42,137 bases of DNA from Prochlorococcus sp. AG-469-F22 (GCA_003211655.1 QCSC01000003.1:1-42137), one strand, 5' to 3'. Counted from the stretch's first letter, positions 9,196 to 23,212 are shown. The notes: generated from the sequence alone by a model not told the origin. Program-made: numbers and translations.

Positions 9196-9852
9196 ATGTC
9201 TGATTCCTCTTCTGTTTATGACTGGTTTCAAGAAAGACTTGAAATTCAAGACATAACTGACGACGTAACTTCCAAGTACGTACCCCCTCACGTAAATATT
9301 TTTTACTGTTTAGGAGGCATAACTTTAGTATGCTTCTTAATTCAATTTGCAACAGGTTTTGCAATGACATTTTATTATAAGCCGACTGTTACTCAAGCTT
9401 ATAATTCTGTTAGCTATTTAATGACTGATGTAAGTTTTGGCTGGTTAATTAGATCTGTTCATAGATGGAGTGCTTCTATGATGGTATTAATGTTAATTCT
9501 TCATGTATTTAGGGTATATCTCACTGGAGGATTTAAAAGACCAAGAGAATTAACATGGGTAACGGGAGTTGTTATGGCAGTTATAACAGTTGCTTTCGGA
9601 GTTACTGGATATTCACTTCCATGGGACCAGGTTGGATACTGGGCTGTTAAAATAGTTTCAGGTGTTCCTGCAGCAATACCGATTATTGGCGATTTTATGG
9701 TTGAACTCCTTCGAGGTGGAGAAAGTGTTGGTCAGTCCACTCTAACTAGATTTTATAGCCTCCATACTTTTGTTCTACCTTGGTCATTAGCTGTATTTAT
9801 GCTTATGCATTTTTTAATGATTCGTAAACAAGGTATTTCAGGTCCGTTATAA
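9196..9852 (+). CDS. petB: Cytochrome b6 (PetB)
   Basis: The 218-residue cytochrome b6 subunit of the b6f complex, which oxidises plastoquinol and feeds plastocyanin. It begins [19 protein letters not shown]. Four transmembrane helices are present. Conserved histidines for the two b haems lie in [11 protein letters not shown] and [13 protein letters not shown] (helix B), and [11 protein letters not shown] and [11 protein letters not shown] (helix D). Cys in [14 protein letters not shown] matches the covalent haem c(n) attachment region. petD follows 36 nt later. The processing protease diverges upstream, leaving a short shared promoter region. Confidence 0.98.
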   Translation: MSDSSSVYDWFQERLEIQDITDDVTSKYVPPHVNIFYCLGGITLVCFLIQFATGFAMTFYYKPTVTQAYNSVSYLMTDVSFGWLIRSVHRWSASMMVLMLILHVFRVYLTGGFKRPRELTWVTGVVMAVITVAFGVTGYSLPWDQVGYWAVKIVSGVPAAIPIIGDFMVELLRGGESVGQSTLTRFYSLHTFVLPWSLAVFMLMHFLMIRKQGISGPL

Positions 9853-9888
9853 AGCCTTATAATTTTAAAAACAGAACATTTATTTTAT

Positions 9889-10371
9889 ATGTCTACTTTA
9901 AAAAAACCTGATTTATCTGATCCGAAATTAAGAGCTAAGTTAGCTAAAGGTATGGGTCATAATTATTATGGTGAGCCTGCTTGGCCAAACGATCTTTTAT
10001 ATATTTTCCCAGTTGTAATACTTGGAACCATTGCTTGTGTAGTGGGTCTTGCTGTCTTAGATCCGGCGATGTTGGGAGACAAAGCTAATCCATTTGCTAC
10101 CCCTCTAGAAATTTTGCCTGAGTGGTATCTCTATCCTGTATTTCAAATTCTGAGAGTTGTTCCTAATAAGCTACTTGGAATCGCTCTTCAAACATTAATT
10201 CCTCTTGGATTAATGATTCTACCCTTTATTGAAAATGTAAATAAGTTCTCTAATCCTTTTAGAAGACCAGTTGCAATGTCAGTCTTTCTTTTTGGAACCT
10301 TTTTAACCATTTATTTAGGAATTGGTGCTTGCTTACCTATTGATAAATCTCTTACTTTGGGATTATTTTAA
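9889..10371 (+). CDS. petD: Cytochrome b6f subunit IV (PetD)
   Basis: The 160-residue subunit IV completes the split cytochrome b of the b6f complex. It begins [21 protein letters not shown] and contains the Qo-site PEWY motif ([16 protein letters not shown]). Three transmembrane helices are visible. The petB-petD pair with 36 nt spacing is the standard cyanobacterial operon. It converges on the invertase gene with only 6 nt between stop codons, and no obvious hairpin separates the two 3' ends. Confidence 0.98.
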   Translation: MSTLKKPDLSDPKLRAKLAKGMGHNYYGEPAWPNDLLYIFPVVILGTIACVVGLAVLDPAMLGDKANPFATPLEILPEWYLYPVFQILRVVPNKLLGIALQTLIPLGLMILPFIENVNKFSNPFRRPVAMSVFLFGTFLTIYLGIGACLPIDKSLTLGLF

Positions 10372-10377
10372 AGTTCC

Positions 10378-11817
10378 TCAAAGATTGAACATGTCTAAAT
10401 CATTATTATCTTCTCTTAGAAAGTGATGCATCAATAAAAATCCAACTATTGTCCATGTCTGATATGTTCTTGACTGCTGTCCAACCCATGTACCAGTAGG
10501 TCCGTCGAAATATTCTGCCCACTCTTGTTTTGGTAATTGATTAAGTTGACACCAATAAGATTCTTCTATTAAAGATCTCATTTCTTCCATTAAAATTACA
10601 TCTTCAGTAGGAAATTTTTTTTGATGTAAGAGAACAGAAGCTCCAAAATACCAAAGTAAACTTGGCCAATGACCTCCGTTGTGATAACTCCAAGGCCAGT
10701 TTTTAGGATCTGCCCCTGTTTTATTCTTCCACTCCTCTACATCCATGTTAGGATGACATATTCTCATCGGCATTTGTGCCATAAGATGTTCTCTGTTGTG
10801 AAGCACTAGTCTAAAAAGTGCTCTTTGTTCTTCAGATGGGAGGACTTCAAACATGCATGCTAAAGAATTCCCTAAGCTATAAAATCTAAAGTCAGGTCTA
10901 CCAGTCCTAATGTTGCCTATTAAATATCCACCTCTGTTCTCTAACCAGTCTTGAAGCCATGAAGGGACTACATGAGGTTGAACATTAAATTCATTAAAAT
11001 GTTGGTCATCACCGTATTGTTCTGTTGGCCTTCTTCTTAAAATTTGCATTGTTTGGCTTGTAACCCAGTAATGCTTTAAAAGAAAACTTCTTAAATCCTC
11101 AACCCATTGACTAGTAAGAATAAGTCTCTGGTCTAATAATCTACTAACGTGATCCTCGCGGCTTAATTCCATTAGATTTATACAACTTTTTAAACATCCA
11201 TGAAGTAAAACTTCCACTTCCAAAGGGGCGCCCCATACATCCATTGGTCTATCAATCATAAATGCACAGTCTGGAACGAAAAGAACAGGTGTCCCCTCAA
11301 ATGTTGGATGTAAAACTAAATCTAGTAAAAGTTGAATCCCTCTCTGCACACTTTGGCTTTTACCAAATGAATGATCACCACTCTTGTTGACATAAAACCA
11401 GCATAATATTGGCCACCATAAACTTGCATCAGCAGAAGTAATTCTTCCTATAGATCTTTGACCATAGTCGCCAATTAATTTCCCTTTTTCTTCGACAAAA
11501 CTTGTGGGAAATACACCCCTTGTTTGATAGTTACTACTTTGCAGCTCAAGACATACCTTTAAAAACTTTTTTACAATATCGTACCTTTTTTGGGTAATGA
11601 GATAAATCATTACTGGAACATTATCTCTTAGAAAAATTTCACCATAATTTAACTTGATATTTTTTGTAGGGTGTTCTAGTGCCGCAACACTGCCAACCAA
11701 ATCCCCTGAAATTTCAACTAAGGTCTTTTCAAAGTGTTTTTTTGCATTTGTAACAATTTTGTCTTCATCTGAACTTGGACGAACTCTTAAATTTTTTTGA
11801 CTAAATCTTTCTGCCAT
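10378..11817 (-). CDS. Alkaline/neutral invertase (GH100)
   Basis: A 479-residue glycoside hydrolase family 100 enzyme that hydrolyses sucrose to glucose and fructose in the cytoplasm. No signal peptide is visible. GH100-type segments include VALEHPTKNIKLNYGEIFLRDNVPV, GQRSIGRITSADASLWWPIL, QMPMRICHPNM and WPWSYHNGGHWPSLLWYF. These aromatic- and acid-rich motifs line the (alpha/alpha)6-barrel active site in the family. It is convergent with petD. Its upstream flank is the rRNA leader region on the opposite strand. Start at MAERFSQKNLRVRPSSDED. Confidence 0.93.
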   Translation of the reverse strand: MAERFSQKNLRVRPSSDEDKIVTNAKKHFEKTLVEISGDLVGSVAALEHPTKNIKLNYGEIFLRDNVPVMIYLITQKRYDIVKKFLKVCLELQSSNYQTRGVFPTSFVEEKGKLIGDYGQRSIGRITSADASLWWPILCWFYVNKSGDHSFGKSQSVQRGIQLLLDLVLHPTFEGTPVLFVPDCAFMIDRPMDVWGAPLEVEVLLHGCLKSCINLMELSREDHVSRLLDQRLILTSQWVEDLRSFLLKHYWVTSQTMQILRRRPTEQYGDDQHFNEFNVQPHVVPSWLQDWLENRGGYLIGNIRTGRPDFRFYSLGNSLACMFEVLPSEEQRALFRLVLHNREHLMAQMPMRICHPNMDVEEWKNKTGADPKNWPWSYHNGGHWPSLLWYFGASVLLHQKKFPTEDVILMEEMRSLIEESYWCQLNQLPKQEWAEYFDGPTGTWVGQQSRTYQTWTIVGFLLMHHFLREDNNDLDMFNL

Positions 11818-11904
11818 TTCAGTTGAATCCCTTTAATTAAGCCTAGTTCTTTAAGTGGACTTTGAACAAAATAAAAATTAATAAAAATAATTTTGTATAA
11901 AAGG

Positions 11905-11934
11905 TTGCAAAATTACAGTCGGATGGTTTAGTAT
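11905..11934 (+). promoter_or_regulatory. Candidate rRNA promoter
   Basis: TTGCAA at 11905-11910 and TAGTAT at 11929-11934 resemble sigma-70 type -35 and -10 boxes with 18-nt spacing. It lies about 500 nt ahead of 16S, compatible with a long leader. AT-rich DNA yields such matches by chance, so this is only a candidate. Confidence 0.3.
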
Positions 11935-12150
11935 TTTCTTCTGGGCAAAAATATGTTTTTTGCATTATTCAAACAATTACTTTAAATCTGATTTTTAGTA
12001 AATGAATGAATTTTTTGGAGATTTGATTTCGATCAATATCTACAGCCAGTAGGAAGGGTTTCCCTTCTAAATGGGTTATTCAGTTATTGTTTAACTCTGC
12101 ACCTAGAAAATTTAAAACTTAGGAACTGATGCTTTTATTGCGTCAAGAAT

Positions 12151-12172
12151 TTATCAAATTTAGGTTTGATAA
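12151..12172 (+). repeat. Perfect inverted repeat in rRNA leader
   Basis: TTATCAAA (12151-12158) and TTTGATAA (12165-12172) form a perfect 8-bp stem with a 6-nt loop. No U-tract follows directly, so it is more likely a leader structure or binding site than a terminator. Confidence 0.5.
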
Positions 12173-12432
12173 TTTTGAGATGTATTTGCAATAAAGGTGT
12201 GAGGTCCCGTCAAGAATATATAAATTGTTTTCAATTGCTAACTTTTAGTTTTTTGAAAACCAACGGATCTGAGATCTTGGAAAGTCACTTTGAAATATTT
12301 TTAATGTGCACTCAAAGTAATCCTTAATTATCTAAGGAGGCTGAAACTAAATAACTTAAGTCAATACTTAATTTTTATTTGGAGAAAGCAATTCATATTG
12401 AGTAGATTTTGTCTACAAAAGGATTTGAACAC

Positions 12433-13914
<1,482 letters not shown>

Positions 13915-14035
13915 ACAGGGAGACAACAAAATGTAAATATTAATTTTGTCACCTTAGGTCGATCGGTATCTCAGATTCTTTTTCAAGAATTTCAGTTTCT
14001 AAGTTTTTTCTAGGTCACACCCATCACTTTTTCCT

Positions 14036-14109
<74 letters not shown>

Positions 14110-14121
14110 TATCTCTATGTT

Positions 14122-14194
14122 GGGGGTATAGCTCAGTTGGTAGAGCGCCTGCTTTGCAAGCAGGATGTCAGCGGTTCGAGTCCGCTTACCTCCA
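14122..14194 (+). tRNA. trnA: tRNA-Ala (anticodon UGC)
   Basis: A 73-nt tRNA 12 nt downstream of tRNA-Ile. Acceptor stem GGGGGUA pairs with UACCUCC (one G-U), discriminator A. Anticodon arm CCUGCUUUGCAAGCAGG exposes UGC. The T-loop is GUUCGAGUC. It reads GCN Ala codons and is processed from the rRNA transcript. Confidence 0.97.
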
Positions 14195-14462
14195 CTGAAT
14201 ACCACCTCTTACATAATATTTAAAGAGGGAAATTGTTTTGAATCGTGTCCTAATTTGCTCTGAGCGAATCTAGCTTCCTATTTTATCTAATAAATAAGAT
14301 GCTGGACTCATTGAATTTTTTCATTGTTTTTCAGAGAACCTTGACAACTGCATAGATTATTTTTGAAGACAATAAGCATCTTTAATGATGCAGATTTATT
14401 ATTTGTGCTAATGCATTAAATAACAATTCTATTAAGCTGATGCTTCAATTATTGAAGTTATT

Positions 14463-17336
<2,874 letters not shown>

Positions 17337-17401
17337 AAATAAACTTAATTTGTTGTCTTTAATTTATATAATTTTCTATGCAGTTCTCAAGGTTCACACT
17401 A

Positions 17402-17518
17402 TCCTGGTGTTCATGGCGATGTGGAACCACTCCGATCCATCTCGAACTCGGTTGTGAAACGCATCAGCGGCGAAAATATTTAGGGGGTAGCCCCTTGAGA
17501 AAATAGCTCAATGCCAGG
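17402..17518 (+). rRNA. rrf: 5S ribosomal RNA
   Basis: A 117-nt 5S rRNA. The 5' end TCCTGGTGTTCATGGCG pairs with the 3' end ATGCCAGG in helix I. Conserved loop sequences ACCACTCCGATCCATCTCGAACTCGG follow at about 17427-17452. It is the last gene of the rRNA operon, 65 nt after 23S, and is followed at once by a strong terminator. Confidence 0.96.
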
Positions 17519-17529
17519 TAAAATATTTT

Positions 17530-17563
17530 AAAGGGTTTACTTTTTTAAGGTAAACCCTTTTTT
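17530..17563 (+). terminator. rRNA operon terminator (bidirectional type)
   Basis: A perfect 11-bp stem, AAAGGGTTTAC (17530-17540) with GTAAACCCTTT (17550-17560), has a 9-nt loop and is followed by a T-run. It lies between the 5S 3' end and the convergent mutM stop, so it can serve both. It is one of the strongest hairpins in the window. Confidence 0.9.
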
Positions 17564-18452
17564 ATTTCTGACATTTACGACACCAATGCGTACTTCTTCC
17601 TGAGATCTTTTGTCTCTCAATTAGTTTTTTGCATTTACGACATTCTTTACCAGTTCTTCTATAAACATTAGTTTGCAATCCGAAATTACCATTTTCTCCT
17701 TCTAAGTCTCTAAAGTCACTAAAGGTAGTTCCACCTGCACCTATACTTTTTTTTAAAACCTCAACGATTGCTATCCTTAGTTTCTTTAATTCATATTTTT
17801 TAATTGTTCTTGCCTCTCTAAAAGGTGAAATTCCAGCTAAGAAAAGACTCTCATCTGCATATATATTTCCTATTCCAGCTACGATTGTTTGATCTAATAA
17901 AATTGATTTTATAGATCTTGTTTTATTTGAAATAACTTTTGTCAGATAATTGATGTTAAAATTCTCTGAGAATGGCTCAGGTCCTAAAGAGCCTAATCCT
18001 TTAATAATTTTGTTTAGTAATAAACCGTCTCTTACCCACCACATTTGCCCAAAACTCCTTACATCAATATATCTAAGCTCATTATTGTTATTATCAAAAA
18101 GCCTTATCCTTGTATGTTTACAAGGGTTAGTAAGAACATTATTAAAAGTGAAATAACCAGTCATTCTTAAATGAACGACTAGGAACCCATTGTTTATGAA
18201 TGATATTTCATTCTCATCAATATTATTATTATTATTATTATTCTCATTTTTTTTAAGTTCCGCTATTAAATATTTTCCTCGTCTATTCCACTTACATATT
18301 AGTGAGTTATGAAGACCTTCAATAAAGTCTTTTTTATCAATGGGATAAGCAACAGTTGACTCTCTACAGATTTCAACTCTTTTGATAATAAAATTCTTGA
18401 GTTTTTGCTCTAAACCTCTTCTAACAGTCTCAACTTCTGGTAACTCAGGCAA
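17562..18452 (-). CDS. mutM: Formamidopyrimidine-DNA glycosylase (Fpg/MutM)
   Basis: A bifunctional glycosylase/AP lyase that excises 8-oxoguanine and related lesions. It is 296 residues. It begins [16 protein letters not shown]; Pro2 is the catalytic nucleophile and Glu3 the acid after Met removal. The internal HLRMTGYF and [18 protein letters not shown] (helix-two-turn-helix) motifs are present. The C-terminal zinc finger is [11 protein letters not shown]...WCRKCQK. An odd feature is a run of seven Asn encoded by seven perfect AAT codons in the N-terminal domain (18222-18242), probably a variable surface loop. psaE lies 4 nt upstream on the same strand. Confidence 0.97.
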   Translation of the reverse strand: MPELPEVETVRRGLEQKLKNFIIKRVEICRESTVAYPIDKKDFIEGLHNSLICKWNRRGKYLIAELKKNENNNNNNNIDENEISFINNGFLVVHLRMTGYFTFNNVLTNPCKHTRIRLFDNNNNELRYIDVRSFGQMWWVRDGLLLNKIIKGLGSLGPEPFSENFNINYLTKVISNKTRSIKSILLDQTIVAGIGNIYADESLFLAGISPFREARTIKKYELKKLRIAIVEVLKKSIGAGGTTFSDFRDLEGENGNFGLQTNVYRRTGKECRKCKKLIERQKISGRSTHWCRKCQK

Positions 18453-18456
18453 ATTT

Positions 18457-18666
18457 TTAAATTTTTTCTAATTCAACTTCAGCAAAGTTATTTGTTACGT
18501 TTCCACCGTCAGTCCCGCTAATTCCGTAAAAATTAACTCTATCAAATTTAACCGTGACATTATATTTAATCCCTGATTTATCGATAGAAGCCACCTTCCC
18601 TGTATCGTTATACCAGTAAGATTCCTTTCTCTTAATACGAACAAAATCGCCTCTTGCAATTGTCAT
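18457..18666 (-). CDS. psaE: Photosystem I subunit IV PsaE
   Basis: A 69-residue stromal subunit of photosystem I with an SH3-like fold, aiding ferredoxin docking and cyclic electron flow. The sequence [29 protein letters not shown] is typical, followed by [10 protein letters not shown] and a C-terminal [11 protein letters not shown]. An in-frame Met five codons upstream (18681) is rejected because PsaE conventionally begins M-x-IARG. It sits 4 nt ahead of mutM, so the two may be cotranscribed although unrelated in function. Confidence 0.95.
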   Translation of the reverse strand: MTIARGDFVRIKRKESYWYNDTGKVASIDKSGIKYNVTVKFDRVNFYGISGTDGGNVTNNFAEVELEKI

Positions 18667-18746
18667 AAATTTCAATTTCACTAATAAGAGAATACCTTAA
18701 AAGGGATATCCAAAGAAAAATTATTCACACATATTAATCAAAACGA

Positions 18747-19508
18747 TTAGCAGAAATCATTTATTAGATTTTTTTCAAATTGTTCTTTAGCAGGAATCCA
18801 TCCTCTCCATTTTCGCCCGGGAATTCTTACATCTAAATCTTTTGTTTCACACTTTATGGAGATGATAACCTTTTTATTATTTTGATTTAGAGCGTTCAAA
18901 ATTTTTCTACCTCCTTCTTCTTCTAATCTGTTGTGTTGAGTTGTTATTGGTCCATAGGTTTTCTTCTCTTTTCTTATCAATGGATCAATGCCTTCTTCTT
19001 CGTTTAGGGTAGTAAATTTTGGATTATTAATATTCTTTTTTCTTAAAAATAATTTTGAACTAACTTCTAATGAATCTGGATTCTTGAGATTATTAATTTC
19101 TATTAGGTCTTTAAAGTTTAAACCATATTTAGTGGAGATTTCTGTAAGACTCTCCCCTTTTTGAACGATATGATAGCTATTGTTTATATCGTCATTAATT
19201 TTACTTTCTTTACTAGAATCAGAAATTTTTAGATTTTGTCCTACATATATATAATTTTCATCTTTTAAATTATTTAATTTAATAATGAAATCTTTTTTTA
19301 TTGAATAAAGATTTGAGATACTTGTAATCGTATCGCCCACTTGAACGATATGAGTTGTTTTAAAGTCTGATATTTCATTATTAGATGATTCTACCTTCGT
19401 AGTATTTTCAATTTGATTATTTGATGAATCAATAATTTCTTCAGCCTTTATAAAATTAGTATTGAAAAAATTAATAATGAAGGCAAATAAAATAAACGTT
19501 AATTTCAT
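18747..19508 (-). CDS. Secreted LysM-repeat protein
   Basis: A 253-residue exported protein. Residues 1-22 form a signal peptide (MKLTFILFAFIINFF, cleavage near IKAEE). Two LysM domains follow: HIVQVGDTITSISNLYSIKK (about 52-95) and YHIVQKGESLTEISTKYGL (about 112-152). LysM binds peptidoglycan or other GlcNAc polymers, so the protein probably sits on the cell wall. The C-terminal about 75 residues (YGPITTQHNRLEEEGG to RIPGRKWRGWIPAKEQFEK) form an unassigned domain; no M23 peptidase or amidase motif is visible, so catalysis is not supported. Confidence 0.85.
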   Translation of the reverse strand: MKLTFILFAFIINFFNTNFIKAEEIIDSSNNQIENTTKVESSNNEISDFKTTHIVQVGDTITSISNLYSIKKDFIIKLNNLKDENYIYVGQNLKISDSSKESKINDDINNSYHIVQKGESLTEISTKYGLNFKDLIEINNLKNPDSLEVSSKLFLRKKNINNPKFTTLNEEEGIDPLIRKEKKTYGPITTQHNRLEEEGGRKILNALNQNNKKVIISIKCETKDLDVRIPGRKWRGWIPAKEQFEKNLINDFC

Positions 19509-19580
19509 TAATTTATCTATTTTCTTAAAGATAATCTCTGTATTTAAAATCGCTAGACTTTTGAAACCAAACTAATTAAT

Positions 19581-20972
19581 TTAAATCTTAAAAATAAATT
19601 TTATAATTTTCATTACTTTGTCATAAGGTGGGTATCTTAAATTCAAATCAAATAAAAAGCCTTTATAAGTTATGGATTTTTGATTTGAAAAGTTCTTAAA
19701 TCCTTCCTCTCCATGAAATTTACCCATTCCACTTTCTCCAACCCCTCCAAATGGCAAATTTGGAATAAGTACAGGCAACATAACATCGTTAATACAAACG
19801 GTGCCAGAGCTTGTAACTTTAGAAATATGATCATGGATTTTTTTGTTTCCTCCAAAAATATATATTGCTAAGGGCTTTGAAGCTTGATTAATTTTTTTTA
19901 ATGCTGAATCTTTATTGTCAATCCCAATAACTGGAAGAAGGGAGCTAAATAATTCTTTTTGAATAATATTTTTATCTTGTAATTTTACTTTTAAAATTGT
20001 GGGTGATATCTTCATTCTTTTTTTACTACAAGTTCCTCCAAACAAAATACGTTTCTCCTTTTTATATCTTTTGAGAAGTTCTGAAGTTGTGGAAAATTGG
20101 TTTTTTTGCAATTTAGATAAGTTTTTTGAGATTATTGGATCTTCGCCATAAAAAATAGTGATAAATTTCTTTAACTCCTCAACTAATTGATTTTCAATTT
20201 CTTTTTCAACAAATATATGATTAGGTGCCACACATGATTGGCCTGAATTGAAAAATTTACCCCATACAATTCTTTTTGCTGCAATTTCTAAATTTGCATT
20301 TTTGAAAATAATTACTGGATTTGTTCCACTAAGTTCCAGAGTTAATGGAGTTAAGTTTGTTGAAGCTGATTTCATAATAGATTTCCCCGTTTCAGTACTT
20401 CCTGTAAAAAAAATATGATCGAAATTTTGTTCTACCAGTTTTATTGACTCTTTATAATCTCCCTCAATCGTTAATAAAATATCTTTTTGGAAATATTTAT
20501 CAGTTAATTTTTTGATTAGTTTAGATGTATAAGAACATTTTTCTGATGGCTTTATTACAGCAGTATTTCCCGAAGAAAAAATATTTACGAGGGGCTTTAA
20601 GAGATACAATAAAGGATAATTATATGGCCCTAAAATCAGTACACAACCTAGAGGTTCGTAGATTACTTTTGAGAATGATGGGAAAAGATATATTGGCGTT
20701 TTTACCTTTTTTGGTCGCATCCATAACCTAAGATTCTTCTTTATTAGAGAAATTTCTTCTTTAATTAAGAGTATTTCTGAAAGAGCTTCAAGTTCTGATT
20801 TACCTAGATCAAGGAAAAGAGCTTTGATTATTTCTTTTTTATTCTCATCTAAAAGTTGAGAAACCCTCCTAATCTGCTGGAACCTCCAACTTATACTCTC
20901 TGTTTGACCGGTAATTACTTTATTTTTTAATTGCTCAATATTTGATTTATACGATTTATCTAAAATATTCAT
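19581..20972 (-). CDS. Aldehyde dehydrogenase (class 3-like)
   Basis: A 463-residue NAD(P)-dependent aldehyde dehydrogenase. The N-terminal part has GPYNYPLLYLLKPLV and the cofactor-binding FFTGSTETGKSIM. The catalytic Glu lies in LTLELSGTNPVI and the catalytic Cys in FNSGQSCVAPNHIF. The C-terminal PFGGVGESGMGKFHGEEGF completes the pattern. The C-terminal hydrophobic tail (YPPYDKVMKIIKFIFKI) resembles class 3 / fatty aldehyde dehydrogenases that associate with membranes. The substrate is probably a medium- or long-chain aldehyde, an inference from the subfamily only. No close operon partner. Confidence 0.93.
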   Translation of the reverse strand: MNILDKSYKSNIEQLKNKVITGQTESISWRFQQIRRVSQLLDENKKEIIKALFLDLGKSELEALSEILLIKEEISLIKKNLRLWMRPKKVKTPIYLFPSFSKVIYEPLGCVLILGPYNYPLLYLLKPLVNIFSSGNTAVIKPSEKCSYTSKLIKKLTDKYFQKDILLTIEGDYKESIKLVEQNFDHIFFTGSTETGKSIMKSASTNLTPLTLELSGTNPVIIFKNANLEIAAKRIVWGKFFNSGQSCVAPNHIFVEKEIENQLVEELKKFITIFYGEDPIISKNLSKLQKNQFSTTSELLKRYKKEKRILFGGTCSKKRMKISPTILKVKLQDKNIIQKELFSSLLPVIGIDNKDSALKKINQASKPLAIYIFGGNKKIHDHISKVTSSGTVCINDVMLPVLIPNLPFGGVGESGMGKFHGEEGFKNFSNQKSITYKGFLFDLNLRYPPYDKVMKIIKFIFKI

Positions 20973-21092
20973 CTAGAAAAAATTTTATATGATAGTTAAT
21001 ATATCAGATTAATAATATTAAATATCGATAAATTATTTAAACAAATACGGCTTTATTATTTTTTATAAATAATATTAATATTAAATCTTATT

Positions 21093-21674
21093 TTGAAAAT
21101 AATAAAAAAAGAAGCACAATTTATTATTCCTTCTTTTTTATGTTTTTTATTATTTATATTTATAAATTTTAAGCGCTTTTTCTTGGTTTCAGACCTTTCC
21201 TATTGGTCGAGTTATCTTATTAATCAACCTTATAGGATATTAAGCTATAGTTTTGTTCATAAAGATTTTAATCATTTATTATCTAATTTATTTGGAATAA
21301 TTGTAGTTAGATATTGTTTCATAAATTTGAACTTGAAGAATATATTTCTTTTCCTTTATCTAATTATTTTATTAATACCAATTCAGACTTTTTTTTTATT
21401 TATACTAGATAATTTTATATTTTATAATCCTAATCATTTGTTGGTTGGTTTTAGTGGAATTATATTTGGTACATTTTCCTTTATATTGCTTTCCTCTCTT
21501 TATGGTAAAGAATATATTTTAAATATTTTTATTGGCTTGAAAAAGAACAATGAAATTTATAAATTAATGACCGTTTTTTTGTCTTTGGGAATTGTTTATT
21601 CTTTTTTACCAAGCATAAGCCTATCTGGACATATCGCAGGAATATTGAGTGGCTTTATTATTTTTATTCTTTGA
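21093..21674 (+). CDS. Rhomboid-family intramembrane serine protease
   Basis: A 193-residue polytopic membrane protein with about six hydrophobic segments. Rhomboid signatures are present: RILSYSFVHKDFNHLLSN (the H-x4-H-L-x2-N element of TM2), VGFSGIIFG (GxSG with the nucleophile Ser, TM4) and LSGHIAGILSG (catalytic His, TM6). Together these support an intact Ser-His dyad. The start appears to be TTG at 21093 (KIIKKEAQFII); no in-frame ATG precedes the first helix. Substrate unknown. The flanking genes give no functional link. Confidence 0.85.
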   Translation: MKIIKKEAQFIIPSFLCFLLFIFINFKRFFLVSDLSYWSSYLINQPYRILSYSFVHKDFNHLLSNLFGIIVVRYCFINLNLKNIFLFLYLIILLIPIQTFFLFILDNFIFYNPNHLLVGFSGIIFGTFSFILLSSLYGKEYILNIFIGLKKNNEIYKLMTVFLSLGIVYSFLPSISLSGHIAGILSGFIIFIL

Positions 21675-21761
21675 AGCGAGAATATATTTTTCCTTAGTAA
21701 TGATTAAATTAACTAAATCTAAATCTTAAAAATCTTATTTAATTTAGTTAATATATTATTA

Positions 21762-22652
21762 ATGAAGAAAAATTTTTCAATCAGACTAATATCTAATGAT
21801 GAGATCCAGAAAGTTACTGATTGGGCTAGGATAGAGGGATTTGCTCCTGGCTTTGATGACATCTCAATTTATAAAAATACAGATAAAAAAGGGATTTGGG
21901 TTGGTTGTCTGGATAATGATCCTATCGGTTCTATAGCTTGTGTTAAATATAATTCTTATTATGGATTTATAGGGTTATTTATCGTAAAAAAAGAATTCCG
22001 AAATATGGGTTATGGAGTGAGATTATGGAAACATGCATTAGATTATTTGAAAAATGTTGGTTGTATTGGTTTAGAAGCAGCTCCAAACAGATTAAATGAT
22101 TATCAAAAGTGGGGTTTTAAAAAATCCTCCATAACAAATAGATGGAAATTAGATGGCATTCAAGATTTGCTAAACGGGAATTTTTATAAAGATGACAATA
22201 ATACTTTTAGGGTTGTTCCAGGTAACCAAATTCCCCCTGAAGCTGTTTTAATATATGATTCTCAGCGAGAACCTAGTCCTAGGCCTCACTTCTTGAACGA
22301 TTGGCTGAAGAATTCTTTTGGAAATGTTAGTGCGCTTGTTGACAATAATGGAATGTGCCATGGCTTTGGGAGGATAAGACCTTGCATGCTTCAAGATAAT
22401 AATAAAGGTTGGCGAATTGGACCTCTTCTGGCTGATACACCTCCTTTGGCAGAATTACTTATTAGAAAATTAGTTAGGAATCTAGAATCTCAAATCTTAT
22501 TGGACTGTTCGAATCTCAATCCTTATGCAAATTATCTTTTGTCTAGTATGGGTTTTAAAGAAATTTCACAAACTTTTAGAATGTATAAAGGAATTCAACC
22601 TTCATGCCCAATGAACCAGGTATATGGGCTTGCTTGTTTAGAGTTGGGCTAG
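21762..22652 (+). CDS. GNAT-family N-acetyltransferase (two-domain)
   Basis: A 296-residue protein with an N-terminal GNAT domain (about residues 1-130). It includes GFIGLFIVKKEFRNMGYGVRLWKHALDYL, covering the acetyl-CoA binding R/Q-x-x-G-x-G/A element (RNMGYG), and GLEAAPNRLNDYQKWGF. The second half (about 150-296) has a degenerate GNAT-like region ending in GLACLELG. Tandem GNATs of this layout occur in several bacteria; the acceptor substrate cannot be predicted. It stands alone, downstream of the rhomboid gene by 87 nt. Confidence 0.85.
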   Translation: MKKNFSIRLISNDEIQKVTDWARIEGFAPGFDDISIYKNTDKKGIWVGCLDNDPIGSIACVKYNSYYGFIGLFIVKKEFRNMGYGVRLWKHALDYLKNVGCIGLEAAPNRLNDYQKWGFKKSSITNRWKLDGIQDLLNGNFYKDDNNTFRVVPGNQIPPEAVLIYDSQREPSPRPHFLNDWLKNSFGNVSALVDNNGMCHGFGRIRPCMLQDNNKGWRIGPLLADTPPLAELLIRKLVRNLESQILLDCSNLNPYANYLLSSMGFKEISQTFRMYKGIQPSCPMNQVYGLACLELG

Positions 22653-22747
22653 TCATTTCTCTAATACATAGTAGTTTTTCTTACTTCTGTTGATCTTTCA
22701 TAACTAAAAGCTTTATAGAGTTATTTCTTTATTAGGTTTTGAGAAGG

Positions 22748-23002
22748 TTAATTATCAGCTGTTTTTAATATCCTTTCTACAGTATCTGCATTGATTATTA
22801 TGATCTCTCCATTATCAATATCTGCTACTTGAAACAAGGTCCATGAGTTTGGATTTCTTGCTCCTCCTATACAGTTAATTACTTGCCCAATCCAATATTC
22901 ATCCGGACCATTTTGATTATTGCCTGGAAGCTTTTCATTTCTAATCACTACATGATCACCAGGCTTGACGAGAAGAAATACATTAGCTTCTGAAGAGATC
23001 AT
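22748..23002 (-). CDS. DUF3104-like small cyanobacterial protein
   Basis: An 84-residue soluble protein. It has KPGDHVVIRNEKLPG, YWIGQVINCIGGARNP, TLFQVADIDNGEI and INADTVERIL. This GD.V...W.GQV...GGAR.P...FQVADVD.G pattern matches what I recall of DUF3104, a marine picocyanobacterial family without a known role. The fold suggested is a small beta-barrel. The start MISSEANVFLLVK is the only Met near the domain. Function not assigned. Confidence 0.8.
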   Translation of the reverse strand: MISSEANVFLLVKPGDHVVIRNEKLPGNNQNGPDEYWIGQVINCIGGARNPNSWTLFQVADIDNGEIIIINADTVERILKTADN

Positions 23003-23212
23003 GACGCAAATTCTCGTTAGTACTAGTATACTATATAATCATTCTGTCTAATCTTGCCTTAAGGGTGATATTTATTTCCTTAATAATGTAAAAATAAAAA
23101 AGGTAATCTATTTATAATAAGAACAATTGCTCAGCTATGGAAAATATTTGTCTCTATAAATGATTATTAGATTAAGAAAATATGATTAAAAATAATTAAA
23201 GTAGCTGATCTT

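Larger units (their letters stand above)
11818..12432 (+). promoter_or_regulatory. rRNA operon upstream and leader region
   Basis: This 615-nt stretch between the divergent invertase gene and 16S rRNA has no credible ORF on either strand. It should hold the rRNA promoter and the 5' leader needed for antitermination and processing. A candidate promoter is TTGCAA (11905-11910) and TAGTAT (11929-11934) with an 18-nt spacer. A perfect 8-bp hairpin (12151-12158 with 12165-12172) and an imperfect direct repeat (12141-12154 and 12208-12221, 13 of 14 matching) lie in the leader. Assignments are by eye only. Confidence 0.55.
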
